Source: CAZFQG01 sp964520785 (GTDB lineage: Bacteria > Planctomycetota > Planctomycetia > Pirellulales > Thermoguttaceae). Taken from it: DNA of 64,000 bases. Made by a program: the position numbers and the translations under genes. Location: positions 20,552 through 84,551 of the forward strand of contig CAZFQG010000003.1 in NCBI GenBank assembly GCA_964520785.1, read 5' to 3'. Positions 45,026 through 57,390 of the stretch are shown here, one piece after another (position 1 is the stretch's first letter; each line of letters starts with the position of its first letter). Under the pieces are notes generated by a model. That model saw nothing but the letters and a program-made list of their open reading frames with translations, searched no databases and was not told the DNA's origin.

Positions 45026-48000
45026 ATGTTCTCTTATTCCGCACTGCGCCGGTCCGTCCATTCTCATTCGGCTCCTTCCTCCCTCCCTCTGCGCAGCCTG
45101 CGCATTGAGCAACTGGAGCATCGCCGGCTTCTGAGCGTTAGTCCAAAGAACGTCATCCTGATGATTGGCGACGGGATGGGTTTCGAGCAGGTGGAGGCAG
45201 GAAGGTACAAATCGGGAAACCCCCTTTGTTTCGAGTCATTCCCGGCACAGACCGAGATGACCACGCACTCGGCCAATAGCGCGGTGACGGATTCCGCCGC
45301 CAGTGGCACGGCGATGGCGACGGGAACGAAGGTGAACAATGACGTGATTAGCATGGCCTACCCGGGGGACGGGTCCGAATTAACGACTTCGTTGGAGATT
45401 CACCGGGACCTCGGCAAAATGACCGGGCTTGTCAGCACGACGTTCATGACGCACGCCACTCCGGCGACTTTCGGCGCTCATGAATCGAGCCGTAGCAATT
45501 ATGCGCAGATCGCCGTCGACTATCTGTATCAGACCCGGCCGAACGTTCTCTTTGGAGGTGGCGCCAATGGGTTGGCCGCCGAGACCGCCAGTGATGCCGG
45601 CTACACGGTAGTCACGACGGCCGCGGACCTGGCGAATCTGAATACCGAAACCGCGAGTCATGTGTCCGGCCAGTTTGGCGCCGACCACCTTCCTTATGAA
45701 CTGGATGGCTTGGGCACCCTACCCGGCTTGTCGGAGATGACGACGACGGCGCTGGCCATTCTCGACAACGGGACCGAGGGTTTCTTTTTGATGGTCGAGG
45801 GGGGGCGGATCGATCACGCGGGCCACGCGAATGATTTAGCGCGATTGCAGGCCGAAGTGGTCGAGTTCTCCAACGCGGTCCAGGAGGTCGTCAATTGGGT
45901 GGACGCGAACGAAGCTTGGGAGGAAACGCTGCTCATCGTGACGGCCGACCATGAAACCGGCGGACTCGACTTCGACTCCGCGACAGGACTTGCCACGTGG
46001 TCGACCGACGGTCATACCGCCGCCAACGTTCCGATCTACGCGCGCGGAGTCGGCGCGACGATCGTTGTGGGAATCCTCGATAATACGGACATCTTTGCGC
46101 TGACCACGAACTTGCAGTCCGCGGCCTTCCAGCAAGACGTCAATGGGTACCAGGGTGCCGTAGACACCAATCTTTTTGAGGATACGCCGTCTATCGAATA
46201 TGGAGCCGCGGTTTCGTTGAACGTCGATGGTGATGAACCGGCTGGAACCAGCCGCGACGCACAAGCACTCCTGCGATTTGGGGAGATATTTGGCACGAAC
46301 GCCGGGCAAATCCCATTGGACGCGGAGATCACGTCCGCGAGACTCGAACTGAACATCACGAATCCCGGCGATAGTGTCTCGCTGCACCGAATGCTCAAAA
46401 CCTGGGATGCTAATGTTACATGGCAGAGCCTCGGTGAGGGGATCGCGGCCGACGGAGTGGAGGCTTTGGCGGTCGCCGATGCGTCCACGGCCTCGCAGGT
46501 AAGCGGTATTGTCTCCATCGGCGTTACTGCAAGCCTGCTCGCCTGGCAGGCCGATCCGTTATCGAATTATGGCTGGGTGCTGTTGCCCACCGGCGGTGAC
46601 GGCGTTGACTTCGATTCATCTGAAGGGATGATTCCTCCAAAACTGGTCGTGACGTACCGCGCGGCCGAAACCGACCCCAGCGCGCCTGTCGCCGTCGACG
46701 ACGCCTATGGCCTGGAAGAGGATGGAGTGTTAAGCATCGACGTTTCCTCCGGTATTCTAAACAACGACAGCGATCCGGAAAACGATCCTTTGATCGCGGT
46801 TCTCGTCCAGGACGTTTCTCACGGTGATTTGACGCTGGCCGCCGACGGTTCGTTTATCTATATCCCCAATCCCGACTTCAACGGCGTCGACTGGTTTACC
46901 TACACGGCCAACGACGGGCAGCACAGCGGGAACATCGCCACGGTCACACTCACGGTCGATTCCGTCAATGATGTTCCCGGAGTAAAAGCGCCAATCGGCG
47001 ATATGGTTCTCGACGAAGACGCGGTGGATAGGGTAATGAGTCTGTTGGAGGTGTTCGAGGATGTCGATATCCTGACCAACGAAGACGAATTGATCTTTGA
47101 GGTCATCGAGAATTCCAATGCGCCTCTCGTGTCCGCCGGGGTGATCGATCATCTGCTCACCCTTCATTTCATGGAAAATCAACACGGCACGTCTACCATT
47201 CGCGTTCGTGCCACCGATTCAGCCGGTGCATGGGTCGAGGATGAGTTCAGGGTGGACGTGAACCCAGTGAACGACGTTCCGCTTCTCGTCAACCCGCTCG
47301 CGGACCTGACGGTGGACGAGGGTACGGCGCAGACCATTCTTGATCTCTCGGGGGTGTTTGACGACCCGGATATCGTGACGGATGGTGACGCTTTGACAGT
47401 CCTCGTGAGTGGAAACGACAATGCCGATTTGGTGACGCCGGAGATTGATGGCTCGGTACTGACGCTGCATTATGCTCCGAACCGCAACGGCACCGCCAAC
47501 ATCACCGTCCGTGCGGTGGATCAGTCGGGGGAATGGGTGGAAGATACACTGCTGGTTACCGTGGCAGCGGCCTCCGTCGACGATCGGGCCATCGGGGAAA
47601 TGAGTACGCATGGCACGCTTTCCGGCGCCCAGTTGGAAGCAACCTATGCGAATGACGGCGTGTATGAAGTCCTCCAGGAGGTGCCGTACGCGGGGAATCG
47701 GAGTCGTCTGGAACACACCTGGGAGTTCGACGTGACTGGCGGGGAAGCCGTGACGTTCTACCTCGAAGCCCATCATGACAGTACGGCAGAGGGTTTTGTC
47801 TTCGACTACTCGATAGACGGCCTCACATGGACGACGATGCTGAATGTCGTGAAAACACACGATGATAATGTGTATCAGACCTACTCTCTGCCCGAGTCCA
47901 CACAGGGAACGGTTTTCATCCGCGTAACCGATACCGATCGTTCCAAGGAACCGTCCCTCGATGCGATATACGTCGATGATATGTTCATCCAATCCGCAAG

Positions 48001-49126
48001 GGCGAATGCCTTGCCGGTCGTCTCCCTCGCGGCAACGGACGCGACGGCGGCCGAGGAGGGGCCCGACCCCGGAACGTTTACCGTGACGCGGAGCGGCTCC
48101 ACGAGCGGCGACCTGGTCGTTGCCTACACGATTGGCGGCACGGCGACCGCCGGTGACGACTACCTCACCCTCAGTGGGTCGGTGACTATCGCCGACGGGG
48201 CGTCGTCTGCGACGATCGAGATTGTACCGATCGACGACGCGATGGAGGAGGGAGACGAAACGGTCACCCTCACGCTCGCGGCGGACGCGGGGTACGCCAT
48301 CGGATCTGCCAGCGCGGATACCGTCACCATCCTCGACAATGATGCGGTGCTCTTGCCGGTCGTCTCCCTCGCGGCAACGGATGCGACGGCGGCCGAAGAA
48401 GGGACCGACTCCGGGACGTTTACCGTTACACGGAGCGGCTCAACGAGCGGCGACCTAGTCGTTGCCTACACAATCGGCGGCACGGCGACCGCCGGTGACG
48501 ACTATGTCACCCTCAGCGGGTCGGTGACTATCGCGGACGGGGCGTCGTCGGCGACGATCGAGATTGTGCCGATTGACGACGCGATGGAGGAGGGAGACGA
48601 AACGGTCATACTCACGCTCGCGGCGGACGCGGGGTATGTCATCGGATCTGCCAGCACGGACACCGTCACCATCCTCGACAATGACAATGATGTCACGTGG
48701 GTTGACTATTATGCCGTGAGTGAGAGGCCGGTGCAGGGCGGTGTCACGGGGAACCTCGAAAACACCCGGGGTAGCGACGACGGCTACGAGGTACTCCAGG
48801 AAGCGAAGGTCAAGGGAAAGAGTGAACTGGAGCATTGGTGGACATTTAATGTTTCCGGTGGAGATACCGTCACATTCTACATCGAGGCCTACCGCAACCC
48901 GGGTGCGCTCGAAGATTTCGAATTTCAGTATTCGACCGACGGGGAGAACTGGACCACCATGTTGACGATAACGAAGACGGAGGACGACAATCAATACCAG
49001 ACATACGAGTTGCCCAGCCTGACTGAAGAAACGATCTACGTGCGCGCGGTGGACACTGATCGGACGAATGGCGAAACTGGCCAGGATAGCCTATTTATTG
49101 ACGACATGTTTTTCCGGGTGGAATAG
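45026..49126 (+). CDS. Giant extracellular alkaline phosphatase with LEPR-type motif, Calx-beta and repeat domains
   Basis: The 1366-residue product begins with IEQLEHRRLLS, a variant of the planctomycete LEPRxLL export motif. Residues ~40-370 are an alkaline phosphatase: metal-site LMIGDGMG (D49), nucleophile TDSAASGTA (S90), GGRIDHAGHAND and TADHETGG. Next come a DNRLRE-like domain (~385-550), a cadherin/VCBS-like domain with DDAYGLEEDG (~555-645), two Ig-like repeats, a module with YEVLQE and HTWEFDV, two Calx-beta domains and a final copy of the YEVLQE module. It probably hydrolyses phosphate esters at the cell surface, with the repeats used for anchoring or adhesion. Confidence 0.85.
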   Translation: MFSYSALRRSVHSHSAPSSLPLRSLRIEQLEHRRLLSVSPKNVILMIGDGMGFEQVEAGRYKSGNPLCFESFPAQTEMTTHSANSAVTDSAASGTAMATGTKVNNDVISMAYPGDGSELTTSLEIHRDLGKMTGLVSTTFMTHATPATFGAHESSRSNYAQIAVDYLYQTRPNVLFGGGANGLAAETASDAGYTVVTTAADLANLNTETASHVSGQFGADHLPYELDGLGTLPGLSEMTTTALAILDNGTEGFFLMVEGGRIDHAGHANDLARLQAEVVEFSNAVQEVVNWVDANEAWEETLLIVTADHETGGLDFDSATGLATWSTDGHTAANVPIYARGVGATIVVGILDNTDIFALTTNLQSAAFQQDVNGYQGAVDTNLFEDTPSIEYGAAVSLNVDGDEPAGTSRDAQALLRFGEIFGTNAGQIPLDAEITSARLELNITNPGDSVSLHRMLKTWDANVTWQSLGEGIAADGVEALAVADASTASQVSGIVSIGVTASLLAWQADPLSNYGWVLLPTGGDGVDFDSSEGMIPPKLVVTYRAAETDPSAPVAVDDAYGLEEDGVLSIDVSSGILNNDSDPENDPLIAVLVQDVSHGDLTLAADGSFIYIPNPDFNGVDWFTYTANDGQHSGNIATVTLTVDSVNDVPGVKAPIGDMVLDEDAVDRVMSLLEVFEDVDILTNEDELIFEVIENSNAPLVSAGVIDHLLTLHFMENQHGTSTIRVRATDSAGAWVEDEFRVDVNPVNDVPLLVNPLADLTVDEGTAQTILDLSGVFDDPDIVTDGDALTVLVSGNDNADLVTPEIDGSVLTLHYAPNRNGTANITVRAVDQSGEWVEDTLLVTVAAASVDDRAIGEMSTHGTLSGAQLEATYANDGVYEVLQEVPYAGNRSRLEHTWEFDVTGGEAVTFYLEAHHDSTAEGFVFDYSIDGLTWTTMLNVVKTHDDNVYQTYSLPESTQGTVFIRVTDTDRSKEPSLDAIYVDDMFIQSARANALPVVSLAATDATAAEEGPDPGTFTVTRSGSTSGDLVVAYTIGGTATAGDDYLTLSGSVTIADGASSATIEIVPIDDAMEEGDETVTLTLAADAGYAIGSASADTVTILDNDAVLLPVVSLAATDATAAEEGTDSGTFTVTRSGSTSGDLVVAYTIGGTATAGDDYVTLSGSVTIADGASSATIEIVPIDDAMEEGDETVILTLAADAGYVIGSASTDTVTILDNDNDVTWVDYYAVSERPVQGGVTGNLENTRGSDDGYEVLQEAKVKGKSELEHWWTFNVSGGDTVTFYIEAYRNPGALEDFEFQYSTDGENWTTMLTITKTEDDNQYQTYELPSLTEETIYVRAVDTDRTNGETGQDSLFIDDMFFRVE
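48011..48694 (+). repeat. In-frame tandem duplication encoding two Calx-beta domains
   Basis: Two direct repeats of 342 bases (114 codons) start at 48011 and 48353. They are nearly identical at DNA level, including silent positions, so the duplication is recent or maintained by conversion. Each encodes one Calx-beta domain starting LPVVSLAATDATAAEEG. Confidence 0.8.
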
Positions 49127-49244
49127 GCGGTCGGCAAGATTGACCCAGCGCGTAGCACCGTTATGCACGACGTTTGCCCATGGGACGGACAACGCCACCG
49201 GGAGCGTCCCGGTCATCCGAGTCGTCGGGTTCCCGGCCGTTCGT

Positions 49245-50270
49245 TTACAGCCATCCGTGCTCCAGGTACCACTCTCCGGTCTCGCGGATGCGCTGGGCGA
49301 GTGGGACGACGGGTTGGAAGCTCAAGTCATGCCGTGCCCTCTCCGGCGAGCATTGCCAGGAACCGGCGGCGATTTCCCGGGCCTTGTCGAGGCCGAAGTA
49401 GGTCGGTTTTCCCTTGAGGCGGGCGAGGAGGCTGTTCATCGCGGAGGCCGCCCAGACCATCGGCATGGGGGAGGAAATGGGAACGGTCACCTTCCTGCCC
49501 AGTTCGCGTCCCATCATGCGGCCCAGTTCGCGGTAGGTTGGGTCGGTGCCGCACGAGGCGAAATAGAGGCCTCGAGGATCGGCCTCGGTGCCGGACGCCT
49601 GGAGTTCCTCGACGGAAATCCGGTCTCCGTCTCGGGCCGCCCCCAGGAGCACCTCGATCAACTCGGCCACGTGGATCAGCGAATACCGCGCGTTTCCCCT
49701 TCTTGGAGAAGCGTGGAAACGGAAGTAGTAGGGACTACGAAACGCGATCAACAGGGCCGCGTCGTACGGACCGAAGACGATACCGGGGCGGATGATGGTG
49801 ATGGGGACGCGGTCGGCGAATTCCCTTGCCGCCAGCTCGGCGCGGTGCTTACTGCGGCCGTAGTCGGAGACCGGTGCCGGCGGATCCGATTCGATTCGGG
49901 GTCGGCCGGCGATGACCGGTCCCGCGGCCGCCAGGGAAGAGACATAGACCAACACCGGCGGATTCGAGACACCGGCGCAGGCGGCGGCCAGATTCCGCGT
50001 TCCCTCCACGTTGACGCGGTCCAATTCGGATTTTCTCAGCGCAGCCACCATGCCCGCCAAATGAAAGACGACGTCTTGCCCCGCGACCGCGGCGCGAAGG
50101 CTCTCGGGGTCGGACATGTTCCCGAGGTGGCCAACGACGTCGAACGACCGCAGCGACGGCGGCGCCTCCCTGCGGATCAGGCACGTCACGCGGTACCCAT
50201 CGCCGACGAGTCGTTCGACGAGGTTTCGACCGATGAATCCGGTGGCTCCGGTGACGAGGATATTGGACAT
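49245..50270 (-). CDS. NAD(P)-dependent epimerase/dehydratase (extended SDR)
   Basis: The 341-residue protein has the SDR nucleotide motif ILVTGATGFIGRNLVERL, the strand VVFHLAGMVAALRKSELDRV, and the catalytic YGRSK with an upstream Ser pair (VYVSSLAAAGPV). It resembles the 3-beta-hydroxysteroid dehydrogenase/dihydroflavonol reductase-like group. The substrate is unclear. The ATG at 50270 lies just before the Rossmann fold. It is the last gene of a minus-strand run that begins at argH, 60 bases after the sigma-54 activator. Confidence 0.85.
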   Translation of the reverse strand: MSNILVTGATGFIGRNLVERLVGDGYRVTCLIRREAPPSLRSFDVVGHLGNMSDPESLRAAVAGQDVVFHLAGMVAALRKSELDRVNVEGTRNLAAACAGVSNPPVLVYVSSLAAAGPVIAGRPRIESDPPAPVSDYGRSKHRAELAAREFADRVPITIIRPGIVFGPYDAALLIAFRSPYYFRFHASPRRGNARYSLIHVAELIEVLLGAARDGDRISVEELQASGTEADPRGLYFASCGTDPTYRELGRMMGRELGRKVTVPISSPMPMVWAASAMNSLLARLKGKPTYFGLDKAREIAAGSWQCSPERARHDLSFQPVVPLAQRIRETGEWYLEHGWL

Positions 50271-50330
50271 GGAGTCGTCTTGATAGATGCCGGAAGGCGG
50301 CGCGACGCGGCGAGCCCGCAATCGCCGCGT

Positions 50331-51449
<1,119 letters not shown>

Positions 51450-51459
51450 CGTGGACCGG

Positions 51460-53708
51460 TCACTCCTCTTTGTCTTCTTCGGCTTGGCCCTTCTTCTCAA
51501 TGGCATCCAGGATGGAGCCAAGCACCGCCTGCGTCGGCTTATCATGCCGCTCGCTCGCATTGTAGCGGTCGTATTGCTTCTGAATGCGCGGCACGGTCAG
51601 TTGAACGCCGTAGCGATTCACGCTCCCGGCGAAGGCCGCGGCAGCCGCCCGGCGGACCTCGATGGGGAGACTGATCCTCGACGCCAATTCGACCAGCGTC
51701 TCTTGGCTTTCAGGAGACGGAATCGTCTGGAGCACGCGGATCGCCCCTTCCATCGTCTCCGGTGATTTCAGAGCGGTCGCCACCGCGCCGCGAGCCCGGC
51801 GGACATCGAAAAGGGGACCCTCGGTCTCTCCGAGGTGAGCAAGCCGCGCGAGCGACTGTGCCGCTTGCGCCAGGCGCGACGACGCGGAAACGGACGAATC
51901 GCCCGCCAACTTCCGCAATTCCTCCAACTGCCATTTCACCGCCTGCTCGTCGTTGGGGCGGGGGAAAGCGGCCGTTCGGGGTATCTTCTGAGCGACCCGT
52001 TCCGCCCGGTCGTCGTACCCCTCGCGTGCCAAGACGGCGACCGGAAGAAAGGCCGTTCGCGAATCGCGGCGGAGTTGTTGCAGGAAGTTGTCGACGTCCG
52101 GTTCGTTGAGAGCGGCGTCGACGAACAGGACTTCGTAATCCGGATTCGAAAGGAGCAACCGCATTGCCTCGCGTCCGGTCACCGCGGTTTCGACCTTGAA
52201 CCCCGCCTTGCCGAGCTCACCGAAGAGGGTTTGCAGCAAGGCGATCCGCGGGCCGAGAATGAGCGCACGAGACTGACCTCGCGAGGCGGCGAAGAACGAA
52301 AGCGTATCGATAACTCGCCCCGCGCCGGGAAACGGAACCTCCGGTTTCATATCCAAGATCGCTCCAACCGCGGCCAACCGCAAGCGGCGGTCCGGGTGCT
52401 GCATCGCGGCGACCAACGGCGTCACCCCGTTACCGGAGGACAACATTTCGGCCGACCCGGCGGTGGCCAGCCGCCGCGCGGCGATGATTGCCGCCGGGAT
52501 GTGGCCGGTGGCCATCGCGTCGTCAAGAACCGTTTCGAGGATTTCCGCGGGAATTTGATCGGCGAAGGAGTCGAGTTCTCCGGACGTCACGACGTCGAGC
52601 CCTTTCCGGTGGGCGGCCTCTTCGAAAACGCACGTCAAATGGAGCCTCGCCGCCGCCGGATCGTCCGGAAGGAGAATCGTCGCGGCCCGGGCCAACTTCA
52701 CCGCCATCCGCCGCCGCGCCGCCTCTGGGGGGAATAGCATCAACTCCGGCGCCTTCGGCCGTGAATCATAAACCCACAGCGGGACGTTTCCGGCCGCGTC
52801 AGTCTCCATTACCTGACGCCCGTCGAAGTACCTCTGCGCGCGGTCGATGAGGACCTGTACGGCCTCGTCGCGGTTCGGCTTAGCCCCCATGAGTTCATCG
52901 AGCGCGGCCGACGCGGCCTGGCGGGTCGCGTCGTCGTCGTGGTGCTCCGCGTAGGCGGCAAGGAGGTGAATTGCCGCCCCCTTGTCGCCGATTCGCCCCA
53001 AGGCCGAAATCGCCGCGCGGACCGTGTCGGGGTCTTCCGCGTCGAGCATCGCGATCAAGGGCTTGACGGCGTCCGGGCCGAGTCGGAGCAATAAACCCCA
53101 CGCGGCGCCGTGCCGGACGGCTTGCTCCGGATCGCTCAGAATACCCATTAAGGGGGCCACGGCGTAGGGTCCGGCCTTGATCAGGCCGACGGCCGCGTCG
53201 GCGCGGGTCTTCGGATCGTCGGACGCAAGTTGGTTGGTGAATTCAGCGAGCCGTGCCGCGTCGCGGACCCGGGCTTGATGCGCACCGAGGGCTTTGTCGA
53301 TCAGTGGCGTGATTTCCGGCCGCAAGTCGGTCTTGGAGCCCATTTCCACCAGGGCCGCCTCGCCGAGTTCGTCCACCAGTGATGCCAGGGCCGCCGCATC
53401 GAGGTTCGCGTCGGCCACCTGCTTCACCATCTCCTTGGCGAGGTCCGGGCGTTTCAGGTCGTTGAGGATTCTCGCGGCACGGAGCAATTCCGCCGGCGTG
53501 GACGGTTTGGTTTCCAGAATCGCCGCGACGGCCGGGTCTTCCGGTTGCACCGATTTCATCCATTCCGGCTCCTCCTCGGGGGCCGCCTCGGAATCCGCCG
53601 CGGCCGGTTCCTGCGCACCGCAGGGGATCGCCGGGAGCATGCCGGTTGCCAGGAGGACGAGGACCGGTAGTGAAACGCAGATCAGTAGGGAGTTCAGGAT
53701 GTCGCGCC

Positions 53709-53718
<10 letters not shown>
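51460..53718 (-). CDS. Exported HEAT-repeat protein with receiver-like domain
   Basis: The 752-residue product has a signal peptide ([18 protein letters not shown], cleavage near CGAQ), then HEAT-like repeats over residues ~60-290 ([60 protein letters not shown]). Residues ~480-565 resemble a response-regulator receiver ([20 protein letters not shown], then [15 protein letters not shown]). The acidic pocket before it is not evident, so phosphorylation is doubtful. A receiver fold outside the cytoplasm would be odd. GAGG before the ATG at 53718 supports the start; it overlaps argH by 10 bases and precedes the sigma-54 activator. Confidence 0.7.
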
Positions 53719-55109
<1,391 letters not shown>

Positions 55110-55140
55110 CGGCGTTTCGAATTCGTTGAAGTTCGTCAGT

Positions 55141-55173
55141 TCACGAAGCCGTGCGGCCGGCACGGTGGATCAC
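55141..55173 (-). CDS. Possible 10-codon leader peptide upstream of argH
   Basis: On the minus strand a strong SD (AAGGAGGG) is followed after 7 bases by GTG and ten codons, [10 protein letters not shown], then TGA 31 bases before the argH ATG. Two of the ten codons are Arg. A hairpin (CCGTGC/GCACGG) overlaps the frame. It could couple or attenuate argH translation, but so short a frame could be chance. Confidence 0.35.
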   Translation of the reverse strand: MIHRAGRTAS

Positions 55174-55180
55174 GGTTGAT

Positions 55181-55200
55181 CCCTCCTTGCGAAAGGAGGG
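55181..55200 (-). promoter_or_regulatory. Perfect hairpin sequestering the SD in the argH leader
   Basis: CCCTCCTT and AAGGAGGG pair perfectly (8 bp) around a 4-base loop. In the minus-strand transcript the 3' arm is itself the SD of the leader frame, so folding would hide it from the ribosome. Confidence 0.5.
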
Positions 55201-55485
55201 CCGGATCATCATTTCCCCTGAATTCAGGATACGACACTCCGGCCGGGGGATTACCATTTCGGCCGCCGCGATTCGCGTGATGCTCGCTATTGCCGGTCCC
55301 CCGCACGTCGCTACGGAGCGACAAAGCGCCAGTTTAGGACTCCACCGAGCGACTGTCAAGATCGGGGTACGATTCCCCCCGCCAGAAGGTTCTTGGGCGG
55401 TTGATGTCTTCCGCCTTCGGCCGGTGAAGCCGGGACGCCGCAGTGTCGATCCAGGCGATGCGGGGCCGAGCGTCGGGGAACCCGA
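55201..55485. other. Intergenic region with a 12-bp palindrome
   Basis: No gene is supported. CCTGAATTCAGG at 55217-55228 is a perfect palindrome about 108 bases upstream of argH. It resembles a shortened ARG-box half-site pair but lacks the central spacer, so an arginine-repressor role is not claimed. Confidence 0.35.
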
Positions 55486-55954
55486 TCAATCCTCGCCGAT
55501 GGCGAAACCGTCCATGAGGGAGTATTCCAGCTCCGTCTCCTCGTTGATTTGAACCTCCTCCCAATCCGGGTTGTCCAGGTGCCGGTTGATCCGCCGCGCA
55601 ATCCATTCTTGCTCCGCCTGGAAAAGCCACCGGCCAAAGAGCGGCTGCTCTCCCACCGCACTGACGCGAACGGCATAACTGAGTTCACCGACGAATCACT
55701 CGGCTGGATCCGGCGGAAATCTCGATCAGGAGCCGATCCTCGCCCGTCCAGGCCGCGATGCGACGACCCGGCGCCGGATCCTCCACCGGCTTCAGGATTA
55801 CCGGAAACACCCCGGCCGATGCCGCCGGACGCCGTGAAGCCCCCTCGGCCCAAAGCGGCACTCCGCATTCGGGGCAAAGGGGTCGGCTGATGTTCTCCGG
55901 CACGAAGTAGTCCGGAAATCGGTATTCACAGTGGGGACAACGGCGTTGGTCCAT
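55486..55954 (-). pseudogene. Zinc-ribbon protein gene interrupted by a one-base frameshift
   Basis: The first frame (from 55954) encodes 86 residues with a zinc ribbon (MDQRRCPHCEYRF, then RPLCPECGVPLW) and ends early at 55685. A second minus-strand frame, open from 55695 to the stop at 55486, encodes a plausible continuation (FVGELSYAVR, EQPLFGRWLFQAEQEWIARR, LEYSLMDGFAIGED). Removing one A near 55696 joins them into a 155-residue protein. It is either a real frameshift, a sequencing error or a recoded gene. Function is unknown. Confidence 0.65.
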
Positions 55955-56105
55955 CGGTATCAAACCCCCGGACTGCAATTCGTTATCAAAACCTCATCAA
56001 ATAGAGTGTAGGTCATTCTCCGTTCGAAGGGGAACCCGGCAAACATTCCCCCCCGTTCGTCGTGGCGCGTTCCTTGGTCGGGACATCGTTTGGGGGCATG
56101 GCATA

Positions 56106-57311
56106 CTATCGCTCCCGCGTCGGTCCCTTGGTGATCATCTCTCCGTCGGCGCGGTCGCCGAGGAGTTTGAGGACGGCCTGGTCGCAGGCGTCGCCGACGC
56201 AACGGACCATGCCGTCGCCGAAGAGGAGGTTGACGACGGCGGCATGCTCGGAACCGAAACCGCCGACGAACCGCGCCGCCCTCTGAATGGCTTCCTCTTC
56301 CGTCTCGCCGTCCGCCGCCGAGGTCGTCTGGAACGGGGACGGAACGCCGTCGGAATAGTACCCGCCCGATCCGCTTCGCTCGAACGCCGCCGAATTCCGC
56401 AGGGTCGCGCGGCTGCCGGACATCCATCCCAGATCGCAGTCGCTCGTCAGCTTGTCCCCCAGAAGAATCGTGTGTGTCGTCCCGTCGGTAATGTCGTCCA
56501 TCCGCGTCCGGCTGTTCAAGTAGAAGACGCCGCCGTTGTCCGCGTCAATCGGCCTCTCCGTCCCTCCGCAGCAGGCCGCGTAGTCGCTCGGCGCGCGCCA
56601 ACCGCGGTCGGAAAAGTCATTCGCGAGAATCCCCGGCGGCATGATCGGAAACTCGGACATCCCCATGCCGCCCGGAAACCCCTCGTGCGCTAGGTCTTCC
56701 GACATCAGATCCACCGGCTGCCCACCTTCCGGCGCCGCACCCTCTCCCGCTTCCACCGGTTCCCCCCCGGGCATCATCCCCCCTGCCATACCCATCCCCT
56801 CGTCCATTCCCATTCCCATGTCCATTCCCATTCCCATGTCCCCTTCCATCCCCATTCCCATGCCGAGACCCATGCCGAGACCCATGCCCAACCCCGGATC
56901 GTTTCCCAGGACCTGGCTGCCCACGCTGGGGCACCCGTAGAGGGCAATCTGCACCGGTCGCACCGTGGCGTTCTTATCGGCGAAGACGGTCGACTTGTCG
57001 GCGTGGTCGAACGTCACCTGCTCTTCGATGAAGGGGAGAATCCACACGGCCCATCCGAGCTGCTTCCCCTCCGGCAGATTCAGGACCGGCCCCTTCTCAT
57101 CGATGACGCCGGGGGGAAGGACGCCGTGCGTCGACTCGTATTGATGCATGGCGACCCCCAACTGGGCCAGGTGACTACAGCACTGGGCCCTTCGCGCCGC
57201 CTCCCTCGCCGATTGTATCGCCGGTAACAAGAGGGCGATCAAGATGCCGATAATCGCGATCACCACCAGCAACTCCACCAACGTAAAACCGTACCTTTTC
57301 GAGCCTTTCAT
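56106..57311 (-). CDS. DUF1559 prepilin-type protein with Met/Gly-rich insert
   Basis: The 401-residue protein has a prepilin signal ([18 protein letters not shown]), the DUF1559 core (AREAARRAQCCSHLAQLGVA, ITDGTTHTILLGDKL) and the H-x9-DG motif (HAAVVNLLFGDG). A low-complexity insert near residues 145-185 consists mainly of GM, GMGL and GMDMG repeats. GGAG six bases before the ATG fixes the start. It is the last gene of the GspE-GspF-pseudopilin operon, which supports a pseudopilin role. Confidence 0.9.
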   Translation of the reverse strand: MKGSKRYGFTLVELLVVIAIIGILIALLLPAIQSAREAARRAQCCSHLAQLGVAMHQYESTHGVLPPGVIDEKGPVLNLPEGKQLGWAVWILPFIEEQVTFDHADKSTVFADKNATVRPVQIALYGCPSVGSQVLGNDPGLGMGLGMGLGMGMGMEGDMGMGMDMGMGMDEGMGMAGGMMPGGEPVEAGEGAAPEGGQPVDLMSEDLAHEGFPGGMGMSEFPIMPPGILANDFSDRGWRAPSDYAACCGGTERPIDADNGGVFYLNSRTRMDDITDGTTHTILLGDKLTSDCDLGWMSGSRATLRNSAAFERSGSGGYYSDGVPSPFQTTSAADGETEEEAIQRAARFVGGFGSEHAAVVNLLFGDGMVRCVGDACDQAVLKLLGDRADGEMITKGPTRER

Positions 57312-57390
57312 GGATATCTCCATTTCGGTTGTATGAATTCTCCGTTTGCCGTATCCGGACCACCCTCGCCGGGCGCGCCGCGAATGCACG

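Noticed and set aside
55217..55228. Palindrome CCTGAATTCAGG as an arginine-repressor (ARG) box
   Set aside because: ARG boxes have two half-sites with an AT-rich centre over 18 bases; this is a compact 12-base palindrome, so only the symmetry is reported.
56757..56884. Short-period repeat in the DUF1559 gene as a CRISPR or satellite
   Set aside because: The repeat is in frame, codes for Met/Gly and lacks spacers; it is a low-complexity protein segment.
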